Numbered from the stretch's first letter, positions 28,016 to 36,960 are shown. The stretch is DNA of 64,000 nt from Paramesorhizobium endophyticum (GCF_014640615.1 NZ_BMHH01000003.1:53792-117791), one strand, 5' to 3'. Numbers and translations are program-made. The notes: a model not told the origin generated them from the letters alone.

Positions 28016-29323
28016 ATGGAGCCGTCCAAAGGCGGGATTCCCGCTCCATCCTTATCCGCGCGCGGTCCGGTCCCACCGGGCCGCGCCGCTTTGAATCAGG
28101 CATTATCCGTGAGCAGTTCAGTCTCCGTGAACCAAGAGGTTCAGTCGTCATCGCAGCTTAACGCCTTCCAGCTCACGCTCGTCATTCTGGCGCTGGCTTG
28201 CGGCGGTTTTGGAATCGGAACCGGTGAATTCGCGATCATGGGGCTTCTGCCCGATGTGGCGCGCGGTTTCGGCGTCACCCTGCCGGAAGCGGGCCATGCC
28301 ATCAGCGCCTATGCGCTGGGCGTTGTGATTGGCGCGCCCATCATCGCCATGATCGGAGCGGGGCGCTCGCGCCGGACATTGTTGCTGGTCCTGATGGGGC
28401 TGTTTGCGGCCGGAAACCTGCTCAGCGCCATCGCTCCGTCCTTCTCCACCTTCATCATCCTGCGCTTCGTTACCGGCTTGCCGCATGGGGCCTATTTCGG
28501 CGTTGCCGCGCTGGTGGCCGCTTCGCTGGTGCCGATGGACAGGCGCGCGAGGGCCGTTGGCTATGTGATGCTGGGCCTTACCGTCGCGACCCTTGTCGGC
28601 ACGCCGGCAATGGCGCTGTTCGGTCAGATCCTCGACTGGCGCGTCATGTTCTTCACGGTGGGCGCGATCGGCATCGTCACCATCGTACTGCTGTTCCTCT
28701 ATCTGCCGCGTGACACCAGCCAAGGGCGCGCCGGGGTTCTGCGGGAGCTCGCCGCCTTTACCCATCCGCAGGTGCTTTTGACCCTGGCGGTTGCGGCGAG
28801 CGGTTTTGGCGGGATGTTTGCGATCTTCAGCTATATCGCGGCCACGGCGACGGAAGTGGCGGCCATGCCGGTGGCGATGGTTCCTGTCATCATGGCGCTG
28901 TTCGGTCTGGGCATGAATGCCGGCAATCTCGTCGGCACGCGCTTTGCCGACCGCTCGCTGATGGGCACGATCTTCGGCATGCTGCTGTTCAATGTCGTCG
29001 TGATGACCTTCTTCGGCCTGACCGCGTCGAGCCCCATTCTGCTGTCGCTCGCTGTCTTCCTCGTGGGCTGCACCTTCGCGGCGGGCCCGGCCATCCAGAC
29101 CCGGCTCATGGATGTGGCGCGGGATGGCCAGACGCTCGCCGCCGCCTCCATGCATTCGGCCTTCAACATCGCCAATGCGCTCGGCGCCTGGCTGGGTGGC
29201 CTGGTGATCGCGCATGGATATGGTTACGCCGCCACCGGCTATGTCGGCGCTGCCCTGTCCGTGCTGGGGCTGGGTGTTTTCGCCGTTTCCTATGCCTTGG
29301 ATAAGAGAAGCCGGGGGGCTTGA
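28016..29323 (+). CDS. MFS transporter, arabinose-efflux/Bcr-like (DHA1)
   Basis: 435 residues with twelve hydrophobic segments. Typical DHA1 features include FGIGTGEFAIMGLLPDVARG at helix 1, the motif-A-like loop AGRSRRTLLL after helix 2, and RFVTGLPHGAYFGVAALVA at helix 4. Similar proteins export sugars or drugs; the substrate here cannot be told. The first 40 residues are unusually polar. The ATG at 28016 has AGGTG upstream, but a GTG at 28109 would also give a reasonable N terminus, so the start is uncertain. Confidence 0.9.
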   Translation: MEPSKGGIPAPSLSARGPVPPGRAALNQALSVSSSVSVNQEVQSSSQLNAFQLTLVILALACGGFGIGTGEFAIMGLLPDVARGFGVTLPEAGHAISAYALGVVIGAPIIAMIGAGRSRRTLLLVLMGLFAAGNLLSAIAPSFSTFIILRFVTGLPHGAYFGVAALVAASLVPMDRRARAVGYVMLGLTVATLVGTPAMALFGQILDWRVMFFTVGAIGIVTIVLLFLYLPRDTSQGRAGVLRELAAFTHPQVLLTLAVAASGFGGMFAIFSYIAATATEVAAMPVAMVPVIMALFGLGMNAGNLVGTRFADRSLMGTIFGMLLFNVVVMTFFGLTASSPILLSLAVFLVGCTFAAGPAIQTRLMDVARDGQTLAAASMHSAFNIANALGAWLGGLVIAHGYGYAATGYVGAALSVLGLGVFAVSYALDKRSRGA

Positions 29324-29330
29324 TCTCGCC

Positions 29331-29945
29331 TTATTGCCGCGCAGCAATCGCAGCTGCCGCGCCGCCGATGCACAGGGCTGCGCCGCGATTCAGGATTTTC
29401 AGCGCTTTCGGAGACTGGAAGCTGCGCCGGGCGCGGGCGCCGACCAGCGCAAAAGGATATTGCGTAACCGTCAGAATCACGGCGCTCAGCGCCATGAGCG
29501 TGAAGGCATCGGACCATTGCAGAGCGGCGATGTCGATGACCGTGGGCAGGATCGACACGTAGAAGAGAACCGATTTTGGGTTGCCGACCGTGATGAGAAT
29601 TCCGGATAGCAGGCTGCTTCCATTGCGCTGCGCGATTGCCGGCCCGGCTTCTTCCACTTCCGGCCTGGCCTGCCAGAACTGCACGGCGAGGAAACAGAGA
29701 TAGGCGACGCCAGCCCATTTAATGACGATGAGCAAACCGGTGAAGACCTCTGCGACGTAGGCAAGCCCCGCCAGCGCCATCGCCAGATAAAGGAGGTCGC
29801 CGATCACCATGCCTGCGGTCAGCCAGGCGGCCGGTTTATAGCCAAAACGAACCGACTGGGCGACGATGGCGACAATTTGCGGCCCCGGAATGATCGCGGC
29901 GATTGCAAGAGCGGTGGAAAAAGCAACGAACCCTGAGAGTATCAC
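29331..29945 (-). CDS. LysE/RhtB family exporter
   Basis: 204 residues with six hydrophobic segments. The N terminus, after the GTG start, has the family's 'PGP' motif (AIIPGPQIVAIVAQSVRFG). A central NPKSVLFYVSILP segment is also typical. These proteins export amino acids or homoserine lactones. The GTG at 29943-29945 is favoured because GGAG lies 6 bases upstream; no in-frame ATG fits the family's N terminus. It is convergent with the MFS gene (7-base gap) and divergent from the plcP-like operon. Confidence 0.88.
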   Translation of the reverse strand: MILSGFVAFSTALAIAAIIPGPQIVAIVAQSVRFGYKPAAWLTAGMVIGDLLYLAMALAGLAYVAEVFTGLLIVIKWAGVAYLCFLAVQFWQARPEVEEAGPAIAQRNGSSLLSGILITVGNPKSVLFYVSILPTVIDIAALQWSDAFTLMALSAVILTVTQYPFALVGARARRSFQSPKALKILNRGAALCIGGAAAAIAARQ

Positions 29946-30044
29946 GCATAACTCCTGCGCATTGAATTTCGAGCCCCTCCTCGATAGGTTTGCGGTACTT
30001 TCAATCGCGCTGGAAAGCAAGGCGGGCGAGGGGCCCAAAACGCG

Positions 30045-30062
30045 CCGTCATACGCCTGTGAC
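30045..30062 (+). promoter_or_regulatory. Pho box upstream of the plcP-agt operon
   Basis: CCGTCAT (30045-30051), four bases, CTGTGAC (30056-30062). This matches the PhoB consensus CTGTCAT-N4-CTGTCAC with one mismatch in each half and exact 7-4-7 spacing. It lies 60 bases before the start codon. TTTAGT, about 11 bases downstream, could serve as -10. Confidence 0.65.
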
Positions 30063-30121
30063 ATGAATCGGCTTTTAGTCATGCCAAATATTGAGCCATC
30101 ACAAGACGGACGGAGTTGGAG

Positions 30122-30970
30122 ATGGGCAAGCAGGCGGATGACGAAGCGAAGAAATACCGCACCTTGTTCATCTCGGATGTGCATCTGGGGTCGAAGGGCG
30201 CGAAGGCGGAATTTCTGCTTGATTTCCTGCGCTTTCACGACGCGGAGACCATCTATCTCGTCGGCGACATTGTCGATGGATGGCGCTTGCGGCGCAATTG
30301 GCATTGGCCGCAGGAGCATAATGACGTGGTGCAGAAGCTGCTGCGCAAGAGCCGCAAGGGCGCCAGCATCACCTATATCGCCGGCAATCACGACGAATTC
30401 CTGCGCGATTTTCAGGGCACGCATTTCGGTGGCATCGAGGTGATGGACCGCACGATCCACGAAACCGCGGATGGACGCAAATTCCTGGTCATCCATGGCG
30501 ACCAGTTCGATGTGGTGGTGCGCAATGCGCGCTTCATCGCCTATCTCGGCGACTGGGCCTATGATGCGGCCATCGCCTTCAACACCGTCATGAACAAGGT
30601 ACGTCGCCTCCTTGGCCTGCGCTATTGGTCGTTCTCGCAATGGGCGAAGTTCCGCGTCAAGAAGGCGGTCAATTTCATCGGCGCGTTTCAGGATATCGTC
30701 TCGGAAGAGGCGCGGCGCACGGGTGTGGATGGCGTCATCTGCGGCCATATCCACCACGCGACGATCGAGACCATCGGCGGCGTCGAATATATCAACACCG
30801 GCGATTGGGTGGAAAGCTGCACGGCGGTGGCCGAACATTTCGACGGGACGATGGAGCTCATTTCGTGGACGCATCTCATCGGCGAGAAGGCCGGGTTCGC
30901 GCCGGTCATCGATCTCCAGGATCGCCGTCCGGCGGCGCGGTCCCTGCCAAGGCCGGCAAACGTGGCTTGA
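30122..30970 (+). CDS. plcP: PlcP-type metallophosphoesterase (phospholipase C), often labelled UDP-2,3-diacylglucosamine diphosphatase
   Basis: 282 residues of the calcineurin-like fold. Metal ligands are visible: Asp19 and His21 (FISDVHLG), Asp49 (LVGDIVDGWR), Asn89 and His90 (AGNHDEF), His125 (VIHGDQFD) and GHIHHA. Automatic annotation usually names this family after LpxH. However, the next gene, overlapping by one base, is a GT4 glycosyltransferase, and this pair is the known plcP-agt arrangement in which PlcP removes the phosphorylated head group of phospholipids under phosphate starvation, leaving diacylglycerol. The Pho box upstream supports this. Alphaproteobacteria generally use LpxI for lipid A. 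The family is seen; the PlcP role is inferred from context. Confidence 0.78.
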   Translation: MGKQADDEAKKYRTLFISDVHLGSKGAKAEFLLDFLRFHDAETIYLVGDIVDGWRLRRNWHWPQEHNDVVQKLLRKSRKGASITYIAGNHDEFLRDFQGTHFGGIEVMDRTIHETADGRKFLVIHGDQFDVVVRNARFIAYLGDWAYDAAIAFNTVMNKVRRLLGLRYWSFSQWAKFRVKKAVNFIGAFQDIVSEEARRTGVDGVICGHIHHATIETIGGVEYINTGDWVESCTAVAEHFDGTMELISWTHLIGEKAGFAPVIDLQDRRPAARSLPRPANVA

Positions 30971-32010
30971 TGAAGCGTCTCGTCATCGTCACCGACGCCT
31001 GGCATCCGCAGGTGAACGGCGTCGTCCGGACGCTCACCCATATGCGCGACCTGATGACGGCGCGCGGCTATGCGGTGACGATCCTCTCGCCAGCAGATTA
31101 CCGCTCGGTTCCTTGCCCGACTTATCCGGAAATCCGGCTGGCGCTGACGCATCCTGCCGCTGTGCGGGCCGCGCTCGCCAAGCTCCAGCCGGCCTATGTG
31201 CATATTGCGACCGAAGGGCCGCTTGGGATCATGGCCCGGCGCGCCTGCCTCAGGAATGGCTGGCATTTCACCACGAGCTTTCACACCCGTTTTCCGGAAT
31301 ATCTTTCCGAGCGTTTTCCGGTGGTGCCGCTGTCGCTGACTTATGGCTTCCTGCGCCGCTTCCATAATGCGGCTGCATGCACGCTGGTGCCGACGCCTTC
31401 GATCCGGGACGAGCTTGCCGCGCGGGGCTTCACGCATCTCAAGATCTGGACGCGGGGTGTGGATCGCACCTTGTTCAAGCCGCGCGCGCGGGTCGATCTA
31501 GGTTTGCCGCATCCAGTCTTTCTCTGCGTCGGGCGTGTCGCGCCGGAAAAGAACCTGCCGGCCTTCCTCTCGCTCGACTTGCCGGGCACGAAGCTGGTGG
31601 TGGGTGATGGGCCGGTGCTTGAGGAACTGAAGCAGCGCTTTCCTGATGCCGTCTATGTCGGCAAGAAGGAGGGCAAGGAACTCGCCCGCTATTATGCGGG
31701 GTCGGATGTGTTCGTATTTCCCAGCCGCACCGACACTTTCGGGCTGGTGCTGCTGGAGGCGATAGCCAGCGGCCTGCCGGTGGCGGCCTATCCGGTGCCC
31801 GGCTCGAAGGACGTGATCGGCGCGACCGGGGCAGGGGTGCTGTCGGAAGATTTGCGCGAAGCCTGTCTCGCGGCGCTGGAAATGGGGCGGGTCGATCCCG
31901 ATACCGCGCTCAAGGATTTCACCTGGGAACACTGCGCCGATATTTTCGAGAGCGTCCTGACGCCGGTGGCGGAAACAAGTGAGATAGTGGGTAGTGAGGT
32001 CGTGAGGTAG
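30970..32010 (+). CDS. agt: GT4 glycosyltransferase, probable Agt glycolipid synthase
   Basis: 346 residues with the GT-B fold. The N-terminal domain starts VIVTDAWHPQVNGVVRTL. The C-terminal nucleotide-sugar domain has VGRVAPEKNL, VVGDGPVLEELK and FPSRTDTFGLVLLEAIASG, the EX7E region of family GT4. Its start codon overlaps the stop of plcP (TGATG), so the two are coupled. In Agrobacterium and marine bacteria, such an enzyme adds hexose or glucuronic acid to diacylglycerol, making phosphorus-free membrane lipids. It could otherwise be annotated as an MgtA-like mannosyltransferase. The last ten residues are encoded by a local inverted repeat (31979-32055). Confidence 0.78.
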   Translation: MKRLVIVTDAWHPQVNGVVRTLTHMRDLMTARGYAVTILSPADYRSVPCPTYPEIRLALTHPAAVRAALAKLQPAYVHIATEGPLGIMARRACLRNGWHFTTSFHTRFPEYLSERFPVVPLSLTYGFLRRFHNAAACTLVPTPSIRDELAARGFTHLKIWTRGVDRTLFKPRARVDLGLPHPVFLCVGRVAPEKNLPAFLSLDLPGTKLVVGDGPVLEELKQRFPDAVYVGKKEGKELARYYAGSDVFVFPSRTDTFGLVLLEAIASGLPVAAYPVPGSKDVIGATGAGVLSEDLREACLAALEMGRVDPDTALKDFTWEHCADIFESVLTPVAETSEIVGSEVVR

Positions 32011-32055
32011 GGATTTTGTCCCGCTACTCACTACCTCACTATTCCCTATTTCACT
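31979..32055. repeat. Imperfect 35-base inverted repeat over the agt stop codon
   Basis: AGTGAGATAGTGGGTAGTG and what follows, up to 32014, pairs with 32021-32055 (CTCACTACCTCACTATTCCC region). It covers the agt stop codon (32008-32010) and ends at the 3' end of the convergent DoxX gene, so it may work as a two-way terminator. Confidence 0.7.
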
Positions 32056-32056
32056 T

Positions 32057-32503
32057 TTAAAACTGCTTCCCGATCAGCCCGTCCACCGACTGCCGGTTTG
32101 CGCCGCGGATGACGAAGAAGAACAGGATGGCCGTCCAGAGGATGGATTTCTCGGCGCCGGAAAAGCCCTGGCCCTGCACGCCCCAATGGAACCAGATGGT
32201 GACGAGGAGCACGATCGTCGCGGCGAAGGCGGCTGGGCGGGTCAGAAGGCCGATGGCGATGAGGATGCCGCCGAAGAACTCCGTGGCGGAGAGCAGCGGC
32301 GACCAGAAGGCGCCGGGGTAGAAGCCGAGGCTCTCCACCATGCCGCTTGCGCCGAACGGATTCATGATCTTGCCATAGCCATGGGTCACCAACGCGCCGC
32401 CGCCGATGACGCGCAGCAAGGTTTCGGCGAAGGTGTGCAGCGACGAATAAATGCCGCCGAGGGCCGGAATGAAAAGTCTCTGGTTATCTGTATGATGGTT
32501 CAC
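32057..32503 (-). CDS. DoxX family membrane protein
   Basis: 148 residues from a GTG start with AAGGA 7 bases upstream; the frame extends further, but without a binding site. Four hydrophobic helices carry DoxX features: ETLLRVIGGGALVTHGYGKI in helix 1, GAFWSPLLSATEFFGGILIAI, and the WFHWGVQGQGFSGAEKSILW loop typical of the quinol oxidase-associated DoxX group. DoxX-like proteins are linked to membrane redox stress in some bacteria, but the role here is unknown. It is convergent with agt. Confidence 0.85.
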   Translation of the reverse strand: MNHHTDNQRLFIPALGGIYSSLHTFAETLLRVIGGGALVTHGYGKIMNPFGASGMVESLGFYPGAFWSPLLSATEFFGGILIAIGLLTRPAAFAATIVLLVTIWFHWGVQGQGFSGAEKSILWTAILFFFVIRGANRQSVDGLIGKQF

Positions 32504-32714
32504 GGGTGTTTCCTTAAAAAGTGAATCAGCGTCGCCATCCATGCAACGCGACGATCAATAAAACATGACAACAGGCGCCAAGTAAAATTATTTTGATGAG
32601 CAGGAGCTTAAATGGCATTACCCTGGCCGTATTTATGAGTGCAAACGAAATCCGTTTGGCTGCGATGTGCTAAAAGTCTCGATCAGAATCGAAAGACTCT
32701 ATAAGAACAAGAAT

Positions 32715-33890
32715 ATGTTGACCGATGCCGCGGACGAAACAAGCGCCGCTCCCGATACGACACCCAGGATCGAGGTGACGCATTCCGCCGCCGGCGCGAC
32801 GATTGCGCTCAGCGGGCGCTGGACGTCGCACAGCGTCCATCTGGTCGATGCCGCGATGCGAAAGCTGCAGGACGAACGGGACGTTTCGAGCGCAACCATA
32901 GATTTGGCTCACGTCGTCGGTCTGGACACCGCAGGCGCATGGCTGATCGAGCGGCTGAGCCACGCATTGCGGGCGCGCGACATTCAAGTGAAACTGCACG
33001 GACGGCGCGAGGCATGGCGGCCGTTGCTGGATGCGGTCGGCGAGGCGGTTGGCCGCGAAGGCCAGGACAGACCGCCGAAGCCGCCATTCTTCGTCATCCG
33101 CATTCTCGCCGCGCTGGGCAAGCTCACCTGGTCCGCCTGGGACGATTTCCTGATGGCGATGCATATTCTGGGCGCGACCATTCGCGGCTCCCAGATGAAG
33201 CTGGGGCGCGGCAATGGCATCAGCTTCGCGCCTATCGTCACCCAGCTCGACCGCATGGGCGTTGGGGCGGTGCCGGTCGTGGTGCTGATGTCGACGATCG
33301 TCGGCGGCATCATAGCCCAGCAGGGCGCGTTTCAATTGCGCTATTTCGGCGCGGAAATCTTCGTCATCGATCTGGTCGGCATTCTGGTGCTGCGCGAACT
33401 CGGCGTGCTCCTGACCGCGATCATGGTGGCGGGGCGCTCGGGCAGCGCCATCACCGCCGAGATCGGGTCGATGAAAATGCGCGAGGAGACGGACGCACTC
33501 ACCGTCATCGGGCTCAATCCCGTCGGCGTCCTCGTCTTTCCCCGGCTGGTGGCGCTGGTCATAGCCTTGCCGCTTTTGACCATTGTCGCGGATCTGGCGG
33601 CGCTCGTCGGCGCGGGTTTCGTGGTGGCGACCTATTCGCATATCCCGCCCGCCGCCTTTCTGGAGCGCCTGCGCGATGCTGTCGATTTTTCCACCATCCT
33701 GGCCGGCCTCATCAAGGCGCCCTTCATGGCGATGATCATCGGCATCATGGCCTCGGTGGAGGGCATGAAAGTGAAGGGCAGCGCTGAATCGCTCGGGCGG
33801 CGCGTGACCGCCTCCGTCGTGAAATCGATCTTTGTCGTCATCGTCGTGGACGGGCTGTTCGCGATGTTCTATGCGGCAATCAACTTTTAG
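32715..33890 (+). CDS. mlaE: MlaE-type lipid transporter permease with N-terminal STAS domain
   Basis: 391 residues. Residues 1-115 form a STAS-like domain (IALSGRWTSHSVHLVDAAMR and a DLAHVVGLDTAGAWLIERLS core), here fused to the permease. The remainder has about six hydrophobic segments with the MlaE signatures VVVLMSTIVGGIIAQQGAFQ and LRELGVLLTAIMVAGRSGSA followed by EIGSMKMREETDAL. First gene of an operon of permease, ATPase, MCE protein and lipoprotein, the same order as the lin transporter of sphingomonads. It probably moves phospholipids between the membranes. The ATG at 32715 was preferred; a GTG at 32667 would add 16 residues. Confidence 0.9.
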   Translation: MLTDAADETSAAPDTTPRIEVTHSAAGATIALSGRWTSHSVHLVDAAMRKLQDERDVSSATIDLAHVVGLDTAGAWLIERLSHALRARDIQVKLHGRREAWRPLLDAVGEAVGREGQDRPPKPPFFVIRILAALGKLTWSAWDDFLMAMHILGATIRGSQMKLGRGNGISFAPIVTQLDRMGVGAVPVVVLMSTIVGGIIAQQGAFQLRYFGAEIFVIDLVGILVLRELGVLLTAIMVAGRSGSAITAEIGSMKMREETDALTVIGLNPVGVLVFPRLVALVIALPLLTIVADLAALVGAGFVVATYSHIPPAAFLERLRDAVDFSTILAGLIKAPFMAMIIGIMASVEGMKVKGSAESLGRRVTASVVKSIFVVIVVDGLFAMFYAAINF

Positions 33891-33899
33891 GCGGGACGG

Positions 33900-34739
33900 A
33901 TGGCGCAAGCGATGACAACCGAGCGGGAGGAAGCGGATTACGCCGCCGAGCCGGTGATTTCCGTGCGCGACGTTACCGTCTCGTTCGGCAGCCAGACCGT
34001 GCTCGACAAGCTTTCGCTCGATGTCTATCCCGGTGAAATCCTCGGCTTCATCGGGCCATCTGGTGCGGGCAAATCGGTGCTGATGCGCACGATTCTGGGC
34101 CTCAACCGGAAATCCTCGGGCGAAATACGCATCTTCGGCTATGATATCGACGCGGTTACCGACATCGAAAAGATGGAGATCGACATGCGCATGGGCGTGC
34201 TGTTCCAGCACGGCGCATTGTTCTCCGCCCTGAACGTGCTGGAGAATATCCAGGTGCCGATGCGCGAATATCTCGACCTTTCGCCGCGGCTGATGGACGA
34301 GCTGGCGCGGCTGAAGATCGATCTGGTCGGCTTGCCGCAGAATGCGGCGGAGAAGCTTCCGTCCGAACTGTCAGGCGGCATGATCAAGCGCGCGGCGCTG
34401 GCGAGGGCGCTGGCGCTCGATCCGGATATCGTCTTCCTCGATGAGCCGACATCCGGGCTGGACCCAATCGGCGCGGCGGAATTCGACGAACTGATCGCCA
34501 ATTTGCGTGATACGATGGGGCTGACGGTCTTCATGGTGACACACGACCTCGACAGCCTCTTCTCCGTCTGCGACCGCATCGCGGTGCTGGGCAAGAAGCG
34601 GGTCCTGGTCGATGGCACCATAGAGGATATGCTGAAGGTTGATGATGCATGGGTGAAGGCGTATTTTCGCGGCAAGCGCGCGCGCCAGATCGATCCGTCC
34701 GCGCAGACGCGGCGGCGGGCGGAAGCCCACGGCAGATAA
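33900..34739 (+). CDS. mlaF: MlaF-type lipid transporter ATPase
   Basis: 279-residue ABC ATPase. Walker A GPSGAGKS, Q-loop LFQHGALFSALNVLEN (characteristic of the MlaF group), signature LSGGMIKRAALARAL and Walker B IVFLDEPTSGLDP followed by the H-loop MVTHDLDS. The start is 9 bases after the permease stop. It drives the permease encoded upstream from the cytoplasmic side. The C-terminal 30 residues are rich in arginine. Confidence 0.94.
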   Translation: MAQAMTTEREEADYAAEPVISVRDVTVSFGSQTVLDKLSLDVYPGEILGFIGPSGAGKSVLMRTILGLNRKSSGEIRIFGYDIDAVTDIEKMEIDMRMGVLFQHGALFSALNVLENIQVPMREYLDLSPRLMDELARLKIDLVGLPQNAAEKLPSELSGGMIKRAALARALALDPDIVFLDEPTSGLDPIGAAEFDELIANLRDTMGLTVFMVTHDLDSLFSVCDRIAVLGKKRVLVDGTIEDMLKVDDAWVKAYFRGKRARQIDPSAQTRRRAEAHGR

Positions 34740-34761
34740 AATGAAAGCCACTGGATAAGAT

Positions 34762-35757
34762 ATGGAAACCAAGGCCAATTACGTTCTGGTGGGGATTTTC
34801 ACGCTGCTGGTGTGCCTGGCAGCGTTCGCCTTCGTCTATTGGGTGGCCCGCTATGGAGAGAACCGCGATACCGCTCCGCTCGAAATCCGCATTCCGGGCT
34901 CGGTCAGCGGGCTTTCCATCGGCAGCCCGGTCATGTTCAACGGCATCAAGGTGGGTGACGTGCGCAGGCTCACGCTCGATCCCACCAACCCGAACAATGT
35001 GATCGTGGCGACGGAAGTCAATCGCACGACGCCGGTCACCCGCTCGACGAGGGCGCAGCTTGGCATATTGAGCCTCGCGGGGCAGGCTTATGTGGAATTG
35101 AAGGGTGGCAGCCGCAACGAGCCAAACCTCCTGGAAGAGGCGGAAAAGGGCGGCCAGGTGGCGCTGATCAATGGCGATCCCTCCGCCGTAACCAATCTTC
35201 TGGAAACGGCGCAGGATATTGCCGCCAAGACCAACAATGTGCTCGACGGACTGGAAAGCTTCATCAAGGATGTGCGCCAGCCTCTGACGCAAACGGTGGA
35301 GAACACCAAGACCTTTACCGACGCGCTCGCCAAGAATTCCAAGATGCTCGACGATCTGGCAGACAGTACCGGCGACGTGCAGCAGATCGTCAAGGATGCC
35401 CGGGAGATGATGGCCCGGCTCAACAAGGCTTCGGCGCGGGCTGACAGCGTCATGCAGAAAGTCGATGCGCTTGTTTCCGACAATGGCAAGGACAGCGTCG
35501 TGGCGCAGACCAGGGCGACGCTCCAGTCCATCCAGCGCACATCCGATACGCTCAATACGCGGCTCGGTCCCATTGCCGACAATCTGCAGCGGTTTTCGGG
35601 GCAGGGCTTGCGCGATGTGCAGGCGCTCGTCACCGACAGCCGCCGCTCCGTCCAGCGCATAGAACAGGCAATCACCGATCTCGAGCGCGACCCGCAGCGG
35701 CTGATTTTCGGTGGACAGGGCAATGTCCCTCAATATGACGCGCGTAACCGGCGTTGA
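34762..35757 (+). CDS. mlaD: MCE/MlaD family substrate-binding protein
   Basis: 331 residues. One N-terminal membrane helix (about 7-28, VLVGIFTLLVCLAAFAFVYW) is followed by an MCE domain (IRIPGSVSGLSIGSPVMFNG, IKVGDVRRL, then the conserved LGILSLAGQAYVELKGG). The last 200 residues form long helices, which in homologues assemble into a periplasmic tube or ring. It hands lipids between the permease and the lipoprotein or outer membrane. It lies 22 bases after the ATPase gene. Confidence 0.93.
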   Translation: METKANYVLVGIFTLLVCLAAFAFVYWVARYGENRDTAPLEIRIPGSVSGLSIGSPVMFNGIKVGDVRRLTLDPTNPNNVIVATEVNRTTPVTRSTRAQLGILSLAGQAYVELKGGSRNEPNLLEEAEKGGQVALINGDPSAVTNLLETAQDIAAKTNNVLDGLESFIKDVRQPLTQTVENTKTFTDALAKNSKMLDDLADSTGDVQQIVKDAREMMARLNKASARADSVMQKVDALVSDNGKDSVVAQTRATLQSIQRTSDTLNTRLGPIADNLQRFSGQGLRDVQALVTDSRRSVQRIEQAITDLERDPQRLIFGGQGNVPQYDARNRR

Positions 35758-35808
35758 TCCCGTTGCGATGCCGTGAGATGAAGTGAGCGTGAAAGGGGCA
35801 GGTTGCAC

Positions 35809-36405
35809 GTGAGGATGTTTCGACAAACCGGGCGTTTCGCCGGCGTGATGTTGCTGGCCGTGACTGTCGCTTCCTGCGGCACGGTCCCGCTCGACACGTT
35901 CAATCTTAACGCTTCCCGGCCCGTGGTGGCGGCGAAGAGCCGCAAGAATGTGCAAATTCTGATCCAGAACCCGGCGGCGCTCAAGGCGCTGGACGGCCAG
36001 AACATCGTCGTCAACACCTCGCCCGACGAGATCGAATATCTGAAGGGCGCGCAATGGGGCGACCGGCTGCCGAACATCGTGCAGTCGCGCCTGGTGCAGG
36101 CGTTCGACAATACCGGCCTTCTGGGCGGCGTCGGGCGTCCCGGCGACGGCCTCGCCATCGATTACCAGATCATCACCGATATCCGCACCTTCGGCGTCGA
36201 TGCCTTCAAGGGAACGCCGATGGCGATCGTCGAGATCGGGGCCAAGGTGATGAACGACAAAAATGGCGAAGTCCGCGCCACCCGCGTCTTCACCGCCTCC
36301 GTGCCGGTCAACGGAACCGGCAATGCCGCCTATGTGCAAGCGCTCAATGCCGCCTTCGACAAGGTGTCAGGCGAAATCGTCAACTGGACGCTGTCGGTGA
36401 TTTGA
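35809..36405 (+). CDS. ABC-type transport auxiliary lipoprotein (PqiC/LinN-like)
   Basis: 198 residues. Lipoprotein signal with lipobox VTVASC (Cys23). The mature part fits the ABC-type transport auxiliary lipoprotein family: GDRLPNIVQSRLVQAFDNTG, IDYQIITDIRTFGVD, and a C-terminal helix with LNAAFDKVSGEIVNW. It presumably anchors the MCE bridge at the outer membrane. I chose the GTG at 35809 since GGGGCAGG ends 6 bases upstream; TTG at 35803 and ATG at 35815 are alternatives. It is the last gene of the mla/lin-type operon. Confidence 0.85.
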   Translation: MRMFRQTGRFAGVMLLAVTVASCGTVPLDTFNLNASRPVVAAKSRKNVQILIQNPAALKALDGQNIVVNTSPDEIEYLKGAQWGDRLPNIVQSRLVQAFDNTGLLGGVGRPGDGLAIDYQIITDIRTFGVDAFKGTPMAIVEIGAKVMNDKNGEVRATRVFTASVPVNGTGNAAYVQALNAAFDKVSGEIVNWTLSVI

Positions 36406-36677
36406 CGGTTGCCGGGCCGCTGGAAGCGGTCATGCTAGATTGAAAGCTCGGTGCGCGAATATGGTAAGCGCGTGACGAGGGACGTGATGACCGATAGCGG
36501 ACTGTCTGGAAAAGGCGTTTCGATGCCGTAGTGCCGGCAAAACGCCCATTCTCTTTCAAACAGTGACGACCAATAGAACTCCGTTAATTCCGCCATTTCA
36601 CGATTGGGCATCAAGGATGTGGGCGAGGATTTGGCGGTTGGGGTTGCAGTTGCAGTTTGAGCTTATCTCTGCGGGCT
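36406..36677. other. Intergenic region after the lipid transporter operon
   Basis: 272 bases without a credible ORF. A possible operon-end hairpin pairs GGCGTTT (36514-36520) with AAACGCC (36540-36546). Nothing else is recognised before the R2 repeat begins. Confidence 0.5.
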
Positions 36678-36960
36678 AGAGCATTTCATCTTTAGATGGA
36701 AACGGTTGACTTATTCTCCTATCGTTGCGGTATGTCACCGTCGAGGAATGGATCCCAGTGACAAGCACTGGGATGACGGGTGGAGATGTTCTTTCCACTA
36801 CCGGATATGCTTTAGCCAAGCGGCGAGGTTGAGGTTTAGCTTCTAACAGCAATGAAATCCGTCATCCCAGTGCTTGTCACTGGGATCCATTCCTCGACAT
36901 CTCAATACAACAACGGCCCCAAACGGTATTCAGCCGATTCCATCAAAACACGAACCGCTC
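36678..36960. repeat. 283-base hairpin-rich repeat, family R2, copy B
   Basis: Same element and same orientation as at 9144-9425. The inner arms here are perfect over 40 bases, 36740-36779 against 36859-36898. The arms are almost unchanged between the copies while the spacer between them (36781-36858) is much more diverged. The outer ends again form imperfect inverted repeats (TTTAGATGGAAACGGTTGA against TTTTGATGGAATCGGCTGA). Confidence 0.88.

Noticed and set aside
30122..30970. LpxH role in lipid A synthesis
   Set aside because: The fold fits, but gene order (coupled GT4 gene) and the Pho box favour PlcP, and alphaproteobacteria generally use LpxI.
34531..36339. 602-codon minus-strand frame over mlaD and the lipoprotein gene
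   Set aside because: The plus-strand genes form a well-defined operon with family motifs; the antisense frame crosses gene borders and lacks domains.
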